Shown here: in pieces, positions 36,422-44,383 of the stretch
How the letters are laid out: each line of letters starts with the position of its first letter
Position numbering within the stretch: position 1 is the stretch's first letter
Source: Streptomyces morookaense
GTDB taxonomy: Bacteria > Actinomycetota > Actinomycetes > Streptomycetales > Streptomycetaceae
Direction: 5' to 3'
Assembly: GCF_013030945.1 (NCBI RefSeq)
Contig: NZ_JABBXF010000015.1
Location: 30,822 to 94,821 of the forward strand
DNA length: 64,000 bases
Translations under genes and position numbers: made by a program
The notes under the pieces: generated by a model
The model's database searches: none
Told to the model about the DNA's origin: nothing
Seen by the model: only the letters and a program-made list of their open reading frames with translations

Positions 36422-36793
36422 TCAGCCGGCCGCGCCGTTGGCGGCGACGGCCCTCGTCACCGGGAGTGCGTCGGGGCGGTCCCCGTCCCACTCCAGTGTG
36501 AGCGTGAGGGATGCCTCGCCGGCGGTCTTGGCGAGGAAGACGCCTGCTTCCGCCGAGAGTTTCATGCCCAGTTCGAGGGTGATCCGGCTCGGCCGGCTCG
36601 GGAGATCGGCGAGTCGGCCGACGACGGCGTGGGCCGCATCCCGCACACTGTCCAGACCGCGCTCCAGGGTGTGCGCGGCGTGCGGGACGGTCCCGTTGCC
36701 GCGGGCGACGCGTACGACCGCCTGCGGGTCGTCGTCGATCTCGACGAGCACGGACCCGCCGTTTTCGAGCGGGACGCTGATTATGTTGGGCAT
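36422..36793 (-). CDS. CU044_2847 family / trypsin-co-occurring domain (TCD1) protein
   Basis: A 123-residue single-domain protein beginning MPNIISVPLENGGSVLVEID. Later marks are LERGLDSVRDAAHAVVGRLA and the strand pair ITLELGMKLSAEAGVFLAKT ... ASLTLTLEW. This is the TCD1 pattern found next to trypsin-fold domains in STAND NTPase conflict systems, where it is thought to be a protease substrate, adaptor or regulator. Strong GGGGGAG before ATG 36793. It heads the operon TCD1, protease-NTPase-WD40, lipoprotein. Confidence 0.88.
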   Translation of the reverse strand: MPNIISVPLENGGSVLVEIDDDPQAVVRVARGNGTVPHAAHTLERGLDSVRDAAHAVVGRLADLPSRPSRITLELGMKLSAEAGVFLAKTAGEASLTLTLEWDGDRPDALPVTRAVAANGAAG

Positions 36794-36882
36794 GGGTGGC
36801 TCCCCCTCGTTCTGTTCCGTTGACGTTGACGTTGCCGTTTGTCGCCTGTCGCCGACGGAACATCTGAAACGTGCGGGGCACG

Positions 36883-37392
36883 CTAGCGGGTTGTGCGGCG
36901 GCGGGGATGGTGTTCGGGGGAAGCGTCACCCGTGCGTGCGGCGGCGGGGTACGGCCGACGGTGGGAGCGGTCGGGGCCCCACAGCCACAGCAGAAGCACC
37001 AGACAAGCCGCCAGGCAGCCACCGGCCGTGGCCAACAGGGCGGTGTGGGTAGCGGATTCGGCCCCTGCGCCCCCGTCAGGATCCGCGACGGAACCGGTCA
37101 GGCCGACGCCCAGGCCGGCCGCCACCGTGATGACGGTCTTGGTCACCCCGGACGCCTCACCGGCCCGCTCCGGCCTGATGACCCCCTGCGTGGCGACGAG
37201 CGTGAGGGCGTTGCCCATGCCCAGCACGGCACCGCCCACCGTGGCGACGGCCAGGTACACGGCAAGTCGCGGTGCCCACACCAGGCCTGCGAGCACCGCC
37301 ACACCGATCCCCGGACGGGAGGCCAGCCCACGGAAGGAGCAAGGCACAGGGACAGCCGGCCCTGACTCAGTCCCGGCTCGGCACGACAGCAC
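36883..37392 (-). pseudogene. MFS transporter C-terminal fragment
   Basis: The frame encodes only the last three to four helices of a major facilitator transporter: GIGVAVLAGLVWAPRLAVYL, LAVATVGGAVLGMGNALTLV, GVTKTVITVAAGLGVGLTGS and ALLATAGGCLAACLVLLLWL. The short N-terminal lead has no family character. Eight or more helices are missing. A separate MFS remnant follows immediately to the right. Probably not functional. Confidence 0.65.
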
Positions 37393-37426
37393 GATCGTCC
37401 GTCACCCGAGCCCTCCCGAGAAGGCC

Positions 37427-38402
37427 TCACAGCAACGCCGCAGCCGGCGCCAGCGCAGCGAGGACGCAGCTGGTCGCATCGAAGGCGTCGGCGAAGTCGG
37501 CGGCACGCACAGGGTGTTCGGGCTCCTGCGGACTTGCGCCCAGGAAGGCGCGGTACAGCGCACCGATGGCGGCGACGCCGAGGGCCATGCCCGCCTGGGT
37601 GACCGTGTTCAACACGCCCGAACCGGCTCCTGCGTCGTCCGGATGGACACGCGCGAGGACGGTGTCGATCAGCGGAGCCACCACAAGCCCTTGGCCGAAG
37701 CCGGAGATGCCCATGATGCCGGCCAGGTACAGGGCTTGGGGCCCGTCTCCGTGCCGGTCACCGTCGGCACGGCGCACAGACTCACGGCCATGGTGATGGC
37801 TCCGCCGATCGATACGCGGATGCCGAACCTGGCGGCGAGCCGGCGGCAGGCGGAGGAGGAAGATCATGCGCCAGCCGAGGCCCGCCACATCCAGGTCGAG
37901 CAGCAGCCCGCCGCCGACGAGCCCGGCGATGACGCCGGAGCCGATGGAGGCCCCGTAGGCGCCCACCGCGCGGGAGCGGTCCCGGTCGTGCACGAAGACG
38001 GCCCGGAGGATGGAGAGGACCTGAGGTGCCATCAGGGCCGCCGAGAGGCCCTGGAGGACGCGTGCGGCGACGAGGGTGTTCGCCGAGGGGGCGAGAGCGC
38101 ACAGCAGTGAGGTGACCGTGAAGGCGGCGACTCCCCACTGGAACACCTTCTTGCGCCCGACGCGGTCGCCCAGCCGGCCGCCCGTCACCATGCCCGCGGC
38201 GTAGGCGATCACGTAGCCGTCGATCACGAACTGCATCTGGCCGAACCCGGCGTGCAGGTCGGACTGGATCTCCGGGACCGCGACGCTGACGATGAACATG
38301 TCGATCTGGCTCATGAACATCGCGAGCAGTACGACCCCGAGTCCGGCCCACTCACGGGCAGTCGGGCCGCTCTCGCGGGGCCGACGGCCGCGCCGCGCGA
38401 GG
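37427..38402 (-). pseudogene. MFS transporter with internal frameshift/deletion and damaged start
   Basis: Read leftwards, the first six helices of a 14-helix-type drug exporter are clear (LGVVLLAMFMSQIDMFIVSV, VTGGRLGDRVGRKKVFQWGV, ANTLVAARVLQGLSAALMAP), up to GLGWRMIFLL. The frame then turns into arginine-rich nonsense, while another frame carries RFGIRVSIGGAITMAV. Helices resume as ALYLAGIMGISGFGQGLVVA to GVLNTVTQAGMALGVAAIG, with the central helices deleted. No start codon lies in the right frame; a GTG near 38416 is out of phase. Two or more lesions make this a dead gene. Confidence 0.75.
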
Positions 38403-38436
38403 CTGACGCACCCTCGCCCTTCAACGGTTCCCTTGC

Positions 38437-38559
38437 TGGTTGCTCGACGGCCTGTCCGACGAGCAGCGCGAGGCGCGCGCCGAACTGCTGCGCACACTCC
38501 TGAACGACGTGCAGGCCAAGCTGAACGTCCATGGCGTCTCCCACGTGGGCCACCCCTGA
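38437..38559 (+). pseudogene. Short cyclase-regulatory-like remnant
   Basis: A 40-codon stretch without a start reads WLLDGLSDEQREARAELLRT before ending at 38559. The LLDGL....REAR.ELL pattern is like the N-terminal pH-integrating region of actinobacterial adenylate cyclases. It is too short to be sure and may be chance coding. Confidence 0.3.
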
Positions 38560-38592
38560 CGGAAGGCCGCGCCGTCAGTCTCCCCTGACGCC

Positions 38593-39606
38593 TCACACAG
38601 CCATCCGCACCGCTTCCAGGAACTCCGGCCACGAGGGCATCCTCCGGCCCGGCAGGGCACTCTCCAGGCTGAGCTGCAAGGTACGACGCAGCGGATGCGG
38701 CGACTGCATGATGGCCGCGTTCCGTGCGGCCAGCCGGTCGAGTTCGGCCGGAGTCGGCTGCCGGTCGCTCTTGGTGCCGTTGCACGCGGCGTGTGCAGGA
38801 GCAAGGTTCCACAGGGCGTCCAGATCGGGGCCGTGCCAGGAGCCGACGCTTCTGAAGCGGTGCATCAGGGAGAACGGAAAGACGTGGTCGACGGCTGCGG
38901 CATCGCCCGGGGACAGGACCTCGTCGCAGATCAGGCAACGGCCGTGCTGGAAGCCCACCGTGGCCTCGATGATGCCCGTCACCGGGCGGCGGCGGCGCTT
39001 GTCGGTGATCTTCAGGGCGGCCCGGTCGACGGAGACGCCCTGCTCGACCAGACTGCGGCCCACGCCCGCCGCGAAGGAACTCTCCACGATGTTCCACCGC
39101 GCGCCCAACTCGGCTTTCAGCACCGCCGCTTGTTCCGACTGCGCCAGGCGGCGCAGGGCCGGGGTGAGACGCACCACGCGCCGGCGGCCCGTCCCGGCCA
39201 GCTCGTAGAAGGTGTCGGGAACAGCCGTGTCGCCGCGCAGGTTGTGGAACTTCTGCATCACCATCGCCGGCATGGAGCGCTCTGCGGCCGCCAGCAGTCG
39301 CTCGGTGGGGCGGCCGCCGGCCAGTGTCGCGGCGCTCTCCTGCGCCGCGACGGTGAGGAAGTCCTTCTCGCCCAGCTCGGCGGCCTGCGGCGCCTGCGGA
39401 TCCCGGGCCAGGTGGCGCACCATGGCCAGGCTGTACGAGGCGGCGAGGTCGGCAAGCCGGACGTCCTCCCGACCGTGTCGGCCGAACTCCAGCAGGGCCT
39501 CCCCCAGCGCGAACTTGTACGTGCGCGAGTTGGCCCCCATCAGCACGGCCAGCCGCCAGGACGCACGCGCCGACGCGTCCCGGGCGTAGAACTCCCGCCC
39601 GTTCAT
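38593..39606 (-). CDS. HNH endonuclease
   Basis: A 337-residue protein beginning MNGREFYARDASARASWRLA. Residues 1-215 are a largely helical domain of unknown role (FALGEALLEFGRHGREDVRL). Residues about 222-290 form an HNH nuclease: CLICDEVLSPGDAAAVDHVF provides a CxxC and the DH pair, and LWNLAPAHAACNGTKSD gives the asparagine and final ligands. Such a nuclease cuts DNA with one divalent metal. The start overlaps the methyltransferase stop by four bases (ATGA), so the two proteins are made together. The pairing suggests a modification-linked or defence function. Confidence 0.88.
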   Translation of the reverse strand: MNGREFYARDASARASWRLAVLMGANSRTYKFALGEALLEFGRHGREDVRLADLAASYSLAMVRHLARDPQAPQAAELGEKDFLTVAAQESAATLAGGRPTERLLAAAERSMPAMVMQKFHNLRGDTAVPDTFYELAGTGRRRVVRLTPALRRLAQSEQAAVLKAELGARWNIVESSFAAGVGRSLVEQGVSVDRAALKITDKRRRRPVTGIIEATVGFQHGRCLICDEVLSPGDAAAVDHVFPFSLMHRFRSVGSWHGPDLDALWNLAPAHAACNGTKSDRQPTPAELDRLAARNAAIMQSPHPLRRTLQLSLESALPGRRMPSWPEFLEAVRMAV

Positions 39607-40202
39607 TCTTCGCCCTTGCGAAGGGGGTTGCGCAGGGCGACCGTCTGCCACCGCACCTCGGCCCGGCCGAGCCGGTCCGCGCCCTCCTCCACGAGCCGTA
39701 CCAGGCGCAGCCCGGCTCGTTCACCGTCCCGCGCGACCTCCTCGGCGGGTACGTCGAACATCACCCGGTCCGGCGGCGGGGATCCGCGCCGCAGCGAGAG
39801 CATCAGCAGGCCCGCCGGAGCCAGCAGCGCGGCCAGCCGCTCCATCGCGCGCCCGCGTGCAGCCGGCGGGAGGTGCATCCACACCGCCGACAACAGCACC
39901 ACGTCGAACGTGCCGTCGATCCGGGGCAGTTCGGGAAGGGAATCCTCCACCCAGTGGATGTCCCCGCCCGGGTGCAGCCGTTGTGCGACGTCCCTCATCT
40001 CGCGCACCGGTTCCGCGGCCACCACCCGGTAGCCGCGCCGTGCCAGCGCCGCGGCATCCCGGCCCGTGCCGGCTCCGACGTCCAGCGCTGCTGCCGTACC
40101 CGACGGCAGCAGATCCAGTATGCCGCCGTGCACCTCCTCGAAGGTGACGCTCCCGTACTGCTGCCCGAGACGCTCGGCGTTGTGTGCGTAGTACGGCTTC
40201 AT
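39603..40202 (-). CDS. Class I SAM-dependent methyltransferase coupled to an HNH nuclease
   Basis: A 199-residue methyltransferase. Motif I is AALDVGAGTGRDAAALARRG, followed by VVAAEPVREM (motif II acidic residue) and FDVVLLSAVWMHLPPAARGR (motif IV region). The DPPY or NPPY motif of DNA amino-methyltransferases is absent, so it looks like a small-molecule or protein type, yet it is tied to a nuclease gene. The C-terminus (VRWQTVALRNPLRKGEE) contains the ribosome-site region for the next gene. It lies 49 bp after the SnoaL-like gene on the same strand. Confidence 0.87.
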   Translation of the reverse strand: MKPYYAHNAERLGQQYGSVTFEEVHGGILDLLPSGTAAALDVGAGTGRDAAALARRGYRVVAAEPVREMRDVAQRLHPGGDIHWVEDSLPELPRIDGTFDVVLLSAVWMHLPPAARGRAMERLAALLAPAGLLMLSLRRGSPPPDRVMFDVPAEEVARDGERAGLRLVRLVEEGADRLGRAEVRWQTVALRNPLRKGEE

Positions 40203-40251
40203 GCGACCAGCCTAGACACGCCCTGACGCCGGGCATCGAGCCGGGACCGGA

Positions 40252-40689
40252 TCAGCCTTCGGGGAACAGCACCTTGGCCACATGATGCGTGTCGGCGTAC
40301 TCCCGCACCGACTTGATCTTCCCGTCGCAGACGGTGAACACCGCCGCGCACCGGTTGTCGTACGCCGCCCCGTCGGCCGCCGTGGCCTTCGACGTCCATT
40401 CGGCCAGCACCTGCTCGCCGTCGGCGAAGGCGTTGACAAGCTCGATGACGACCGGCGCGGAGGTGTCCAGGTACCGGACCATGCCGCCGAGGAAGTCGTC
40501 GACGATCACGTCGCGGCCCTCCCACACCCGGGAGACCGGCAGGCTGCCCGGGTACAGCCACGTCGCGTCCTCGGCGAAGCTGTCGCGGACGACGTCCAAG
40601 TCCCCGTCGCGGACTGCCTCCACGTAGCGGACGACGACGGTCTTCGGGTCGGTGACGGTGCTCATTCCGGTGCTCATTTCGGTGCTCAT
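40252..40689 (-). CDS. SnoaL-like / NTF2-fold protein
   Basis: A 145-residue NTF2-fold protein (VVRYVEAVRDGDLDVVRDSF, EDATWLYPGSLP, DNRCAAVFTVCDGKIKSVRE). The family holds polyketide cyclases, isomerases and ligand binders; no catalytic set can be named. The N-terminus is MSTEMSTGMSTV, read from a nearly perfect threefold repeat of a 12-base unit that each time carries an ATG. AGGAG sits eight bases before the first ATG (40689). It is second in a row with the quinone reductase gene upstream. Confidence 0.82.
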   Translation of the reverse strand: MSTEMSTGMSTVTDPKTVVVRYVEAVRDGDLDVVRDSFAEDATWLYPGSLPVSRVWEGRDVIVDDFLGGMVRYLDTSAPVVIELVNAFADGEQVLAEWTSKATAADGAAYDNRCAAVFTVCDGKIKSVREYADTHHVAKVLFPEG

Positions 40690-40739
40690 TCCGGTACTCC
40701 TGAAAGGTGGCGTTCAACTCACGGACGGTCAACGGACGG

Positions 40740-41660
40740 TCAAGCGACCGTGAGAACCGCGTTGCCGCGGATCCCCCGGCCGCGCAACCGGTCCAGGACC
40801 TCGGCGGTCTCGGTCCATTCCGCCACCACGCCCACCTCCGGGTGCAGGCGCCCGGCGGCGACCAGGCGGACCAGCGTGCTGAGATCCTCCCCATAGGTCA
40901 CGTCCGCGTCGGCGTAGTGGAAGTGCCGGATGGTGGCCGACTCCGGGCCGGTGAAGAAGTCGAAGAAGTTCAGCGTGACCGGCTCCCGGCTGGCCTGGCC
41001 GAACCACACCAGCGTGCCGCGGGGGGCGAGTTTGGCCAGCGCCACCGGCAGGTTCGGCCCGCCCGTGGACTCCAGGACCACGTCGAACAGTCCGTCCGCG
41101 TCGGCGACCGCGTGCACGACGCGGGCCGCGCCGAGCTCCAGCAGCCGGCTGCCGCGCTCCGCGGATCCGCTGACCGCGGTGATCTCGGCACCGGCCGCCG
41201 CAGCGAGCTCGACGAAGTAGTGTCCGACGCCGCCGGAGGCCCCGGTGATCAGGATCCTGCGGCCGGCGACCGCGCCGGCAACGCGCAGCAGCCGCAGTGC
41301 GGTCAGACCGGCCAGCGGCAGCGCCGCGGCGGTCAGGCACGACACCTCGTCCGGCAGTTCGGCCAGCGAGTCCGTGGGGACGGCGACGTACTCGGCCCAG
41401 CCGCCGGCCGGCGGGTGGCCGACGACCCGGCGGCCCACCGCGGGGCCCGATCCGTCCGCCGCGGCCTGGACGACGAGCCCGGCGATGTCCTTGCCGGGGC
41501 GCCAGTCCGGGCGCGGCGCCTCCAACTGGAAGGTCTCGCCCCGATTCACGGAGTACGCCTCGACCTTGACGAGCACCTCGTCCGGCCGCGGGCGCGGCTG
41601 GTCCACCGTGGCGAGCCCGACGGCCGGACTGGTGCGGCCGGTGGCGGTCATGGCCTTCAT
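40740..41660 (-). CDS. Quinone oxidoreductase-like MDR enzyme
   Basis: A 306-residue NADPH-dependent reductase. The GroES-like part includes VKVEAYSVNRGETFQLEAPR and PGKDIAGLVVQAAADG. The Rossmann part includes ILITGASGGVGHYFVELAAA and LVWFGQASREPVTLNFFDFF. No zinc ligands. ATG 41660 has GAGAGGAACC seven bases upstream. It is divergent from a LysR regulator gene, the usual arrangement for activator and target. The SnoaL-like gene follows 50 bp downstream and is probably cotranscribed. Confidence 0.88.
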   Translation of the reverse strand: MKAMTATGRTSPAVGLATVDQPRPRPDEVLVKVEAYSVNRGETFQLEAPRPDWRPGKDIAGLVVQAAADGSGPAVGRRVVGHPPAGGWAEYVAVPTDSLAELPDEVSCLTAAALPLAGLTALRLLRVAGAVAGRRILITGASGGVGHYFVELAAAAGAEITAVSGSAERGSRLLELGAARVVHAVADADGLFDVVLESTGGPNLPVALAKLAPRGTLVWFGQASREPVTLNFFDFFTGPESATIRHFHYADADVTYGEDLSTLVRLVAAGRLHPEVGVVAEWTETAEVLDRLRGRGIRGNAVLTVA

Positions 41661-41799
41661 CGTGGTTCCTCTCCCGGTTCCCGGCCGCGTCCCTTTGCCG
41701 CGGCCGACGGCGAGATCAAGAAAACCGCCCAGGTGGAAGCCCGGTCCAACAACTGAACGGCCGGTTTGACAACCAACGGTGGTCCGGCAGAGTGGCGGA

Positions 41800-42792
41800 G
41801 TGGATCTCGACCTCGCGCAGGTGCGCGCCTTCCTCGCGACCGCCGACCGGCTGCACTTCGGGCAGGCCGCCGAACAGCTCGCGGTGAGCCAGCAGGCGCT
41901 CTCCAAACGGATCGCCCGTCTGGAGAGCGGACTCGGGGTGCAGCTGTTCCTGCGCGGCGGGCATGCCGTCGAACTCACCGAGGCCGGGCGCCGCTTCCTG
42001 GAGCCCGCGCGCCGGACCCTGGCCCAAGCCGACCGCGCGGTGGCCGCCGCGCGGCACGTCGACCGGCCGCTGCGCATCGACTTCTGGGGCCACCTGTTCG
42101 CGCCGATGCGGACCCTGCGCCCGGTCGTCGACCACCTGACGGGCACGGGCCCCGCCGTCGAGACCGGGCCGGGCCGCGACCTGCCCGGTGTCCTCGATGC
42201 GCTCGGCCGGGCCGCGACCGACGTCGGCTTCGGCCGGGTCCACCGGCTCGGCAACACCGCCCAGGACTCCGCGTACACGCACCGGCTGGTCCGGCTCGAA
42301 CCCGTCGACGTCGTGGTCGGCGCCGGGCACCGGCTCGCCGGCCGCTCCGAAGTGCGCCCCGAGGACCTCCGGAGCAGTGTGCTGTGGTGCCCCGCCGCGC
42401 TGGAACGGCTCGACTTCTACCGGCACTTCGCCGAACACTTCGGCATACCCGCCGCATCCGGTCCGGCGAACCTCGGCGTCGACCACTTCCTGGAACAGGT
42501 GGCAGCCGACCCGGCGCGCTGCGCGCTCGTACCCGCCGGCATGGACCTGCCGGACCGGGCCGCCCGGATCCGGTGCATCCCGCTCGTCGACCCGACACCG
42601 CTGTACGCCTGGTCGTTGATGTGGCGCGCGTCCGACACGCATCCGGGCGTGGAGCAGTTGCTGCGCGCGTTCGCGGACGTCGGCGGCCGCAGCCGCTGGC
42701 TCGAATACCGGCCGGGCCGGGACTGGCTCCCGGAGGCCGATGTCCAGGACTACTGCTCCGCGCCTGCCGCTCCGGGCGGGACGCGGCCGTGA
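41800..42792 (+). CDS. LysR family transcriptional regulator
   Basis: A 330-residue regulator from GTG 41800. The winged helix-turn-helix is residues 1-60 (AQVRAFLATADRLHFGQAAE, then QLAVSQQALSKRIARLESGL). The effector-binding domain follows, with RIDFWGHLFAPMRTLRPVVD at its start. A start at 41779 would add seven residues. The 139-bp space to the divergent quinone reductase gene contains ACGGCCGGTTTGACAACC, a likely site of action, though the dyad is imperfect. Confidence 0.9.
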   Translation: MDLDLAQVRAFLATADRLHFGQAAEQLAVSQQALSKRIARLESGLGVQLFLRGGHAVELTEAGRRFLEPARRTLAQADRAVAAARHVDRPLRIDFWGHLFAPMRTLRPVVDHLTGTGPAVETGPGRDLPGVLDALGRAATDVGFGRVHRLGNTAQDSAYTHRLVRLEPVDVVVGAGHRLAGRSEVRPEDLRSSVLWCPAALERLDFYRHFAEHFGIPAASGPANLGVDHFLEQVAADPARCALVPAGMDLPDRAARIRCIPLVDPTPLYAWSLMWRASDTHPGVEQLLRAFADVGGRSRWLEYRPGRDWLPEADVQDYCSAPAAPGGTRP

Positions 42793-42832
42793 AGCAGTCC
42801 GCGTTCCCCCAGTGCGTCTCAGGCAGTGCGGC

Positions 42833-44074
42833 TCAAGGGGCGGACCGGCCGGGCGTCCCGAACGGATCGTGGTGGATGCGGTGCGGCGCCGTGCCGTTGA
42901 GGGTGAGCGCCTGGCGGGCCGAAGCGACCATCTGTGCCGGGCCGCTGAGGAAGACGTCGTGCTCGTACCACGGGCCGTATTCGGCCAGCACATCCGGCAA
43001 CGCGCCCCGGATTCCCGGGATCTGCTCGTGCGAGACCGCGCTCTTGACCGTCAGCCAGTGGTGCCGTTGGGCCAGGCGCAGCATCTCGTCGAGCCCGTAC
43101 AACTCCGCCACGGTGCGGGCGCCGAGGAACAGCTGCACGTTGTGGCGTCCTCCTCGGCGGTCCACCTCTTCGATGAGTGCGCGGATCGGGGCGAGGCCGG
43201 TTCCGCCTGCCGCGAAGAGAAGTTCCCTGTGGCCGGCCGCGTCCAGGACCATGTCGCCCATCGGGGGCCCCAGCCTGATCACATCGCCCACCGCCGCCCG
43301 GTGCACCAGCGCACCGCTGACCGTGCCGCCGTCCACCGCGCGCACATGAAAGGTGAGGGTGCCGTCCTCGCGCGGCGCGTTGGCGACGGAGTAGTAGCGC
43401 CATCGCTTCGGCCACCAGGGCGTCTCGATGCTCACGTACTGGCCGGCGGCGTACTCGTAGGCGTCATGGGGGCGCACCGTGATCTCGGCGATGCCGTGGC
43501 CGCGCGAGAAGCGGTGCACCACCGTCGCGGGCCATGTGGCGGGCCGTACCGCCTCGTCCCGCTCGGCCGCGCCGATCATCATCTGGGCGACCGCGCCGTA
43601 CGCCTTCGTCCAGGCCGCGGCGGTCTCCGGGGTCCATGCGGGTCCGGCGTAGCGGGCCAGGGTGTCGAGGAGGCATTCGCCCACGGCCGGGAAGTGTGCG
43701 GCGAGAGTACCGAATTTACGGTGGTCACGGCCGAGTTGTTCGTAGAAGCGGACCAGGTTCTCGGGGTCGTCGACCAGGTCCACGATGCGCAGGAGCGCGC
43801 GCAGCAGGCGGTCGCGCTGTGGATCCATCTCCGGCGGGAACATCGAGCGGACACCGGGGTGGCGGGCGAACAAGATCGCATAGAAATAGACCGTGATCTC
43901 TCCCGCCAGGGGTTCGACCACCGACAGGGAAGTTCTTATGAGATCCGCCTCGTGGTCCGACAAAGGCGCTTCGACGGTCCTCGGCATTCCGGCGAACAGG
44001 GTCTCGGCGGGCGCCGGGGCCTCCCCGGACGGGCGTGCGTGTCTGCTGCCCGGAAGAGCGAACCGGAATCTCAC
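42833..44074 (-). CDS. Flavohemoprotein-like globin/FAD/NAD(P) enzyme
   Basis: A 413-residue protein. Residues about 45-170 are a globin (LSVVEPLAGEITVYFYAILF, with the proximal-histidine candidate in LGRDHRKFGTLAAHFP). Then comes an FAD domain (YVSIETPWWPKRWRYYSVAN, RWRYYS for flavin) and an NAD(P) domain (LLFAAGGTGLAPIRALIEEV). It probably detoxifies nitric oxide or serves as a globin-coupled reductase. The GTG start at 44074 has CGGGAG ten bases before it and is preferred. In-frame ATGs at 44116, 44143 and 44173 have no ribosome site and overlap a palindrome that looks regulatory. Confidence 0.88.
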   Translation of the reverse strand: MRFRFALPGSRHARPSGEAPAPAETLFAGMPRTVEAPLSDHEADLIRTSLSVVEPLAGEITVYFYAILFARHPGVRSMFPPEMDPQRDRLLRALLRIVDLVDDPENLVRFYEQLGRDHRKFGTLAAHFPAVGECLLDTLARYAGPAWTPETAAAWTKAYGAVAQMMIGAAERDEAVRPATWPATVVHRFSRGHGIAEITVRPHDAYEYAAGQYVSIETPWWPKRWRYYSVANAPREDGTLTFHVRAVDGGTVSGALVHRAAVGDVIRLGPPMGDMVLDAAGHRELLFAAGGTGLAPIRALIEEVDRRGGRHNVQLFLGARTVAELYGLDEMLRLAQRHHWLTVKSAVSHEQIPGIRGALPDVLAEYGPWYEHDVFLSGPAQMVASARQALTLNGTAPHRIHHDPFGTPGRSAP

Positions 44075-44158
44075 GGGGTCGACGCTCCCGAGTCCTCCGG
44101 ATTGCCGGATCTCCATCTGAAGCGGGCTGCAAGGGAATCGCATGAATCGCGCAGGGCC

Positions 44159-44176
44159 AACATGAATCCTCATGGG
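44159..44176. promoter_or_regulatory. Dyad upstream of the flavohemoprotein gene
   Basis: AACATGAATCCTCATGGG contains CATGA-ATCC-TCATG, a perfect inverted repeat. Its AACATGAAT...CAT form loosely recalls NsrR-type sites before hmp genes of Streptomyces. A second CATGAATC lies at 44141. Low certainty. Confidence 0.3.
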
Positions 44177-44340
44177 AGTGCAGAGTCGACGAAGCGGACG
44201 GAGCGCTTCCGGATGTCACACGATCCTCAATGAGGTCCACGGGGTGGGGAAGAGAGGTATCCGCCAGAACTCGGGGCGGCTTCTTGTGGCATTGCCCCGG
44301 CCGAATCCGGACGGTGTACTGATTTTGGGGCACATATCGA

Positions 44341-44365
44341 GCCGGGGGCGGCAATCGCCCCCGGC
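44341..44365. terminator. Terminator hairpin after the GH65 gene
   Basis: GCCGGGGGCG-GCAAT-CGCCCCCGGC is a perfect 10-bp stem with a five-base loop, 19 bp beyond the GH65 stop. On the plus strand a short T-run (CTTTTCC) follows, so it may work both ways. Confidence 0.8.
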
Positions 44366-44383
44366 CCCGGCTTTTCCGGTGCG

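Larger units (their letters stand above)
44075..44383. other. Spacer between GH65 and flavohemoprotein genes
   Basis: This 309-bp region holds the flavohemoprotein promoter region at its left, including the dyad above, and the GH65 terminator hairpin at its right. No credible gene is present. The only notable frame on the plus strand runs into the GH65 coding region antisense. Confidence 0.6.

Noticed and set aside
39603..40202. DNA adenine or cytosine-N4 methyltransferase of a classical R-M system
   Set aside because: NPPY/DPPY motifs and a target-recognition domain are absent; only a general SAM-binding fold is evident.
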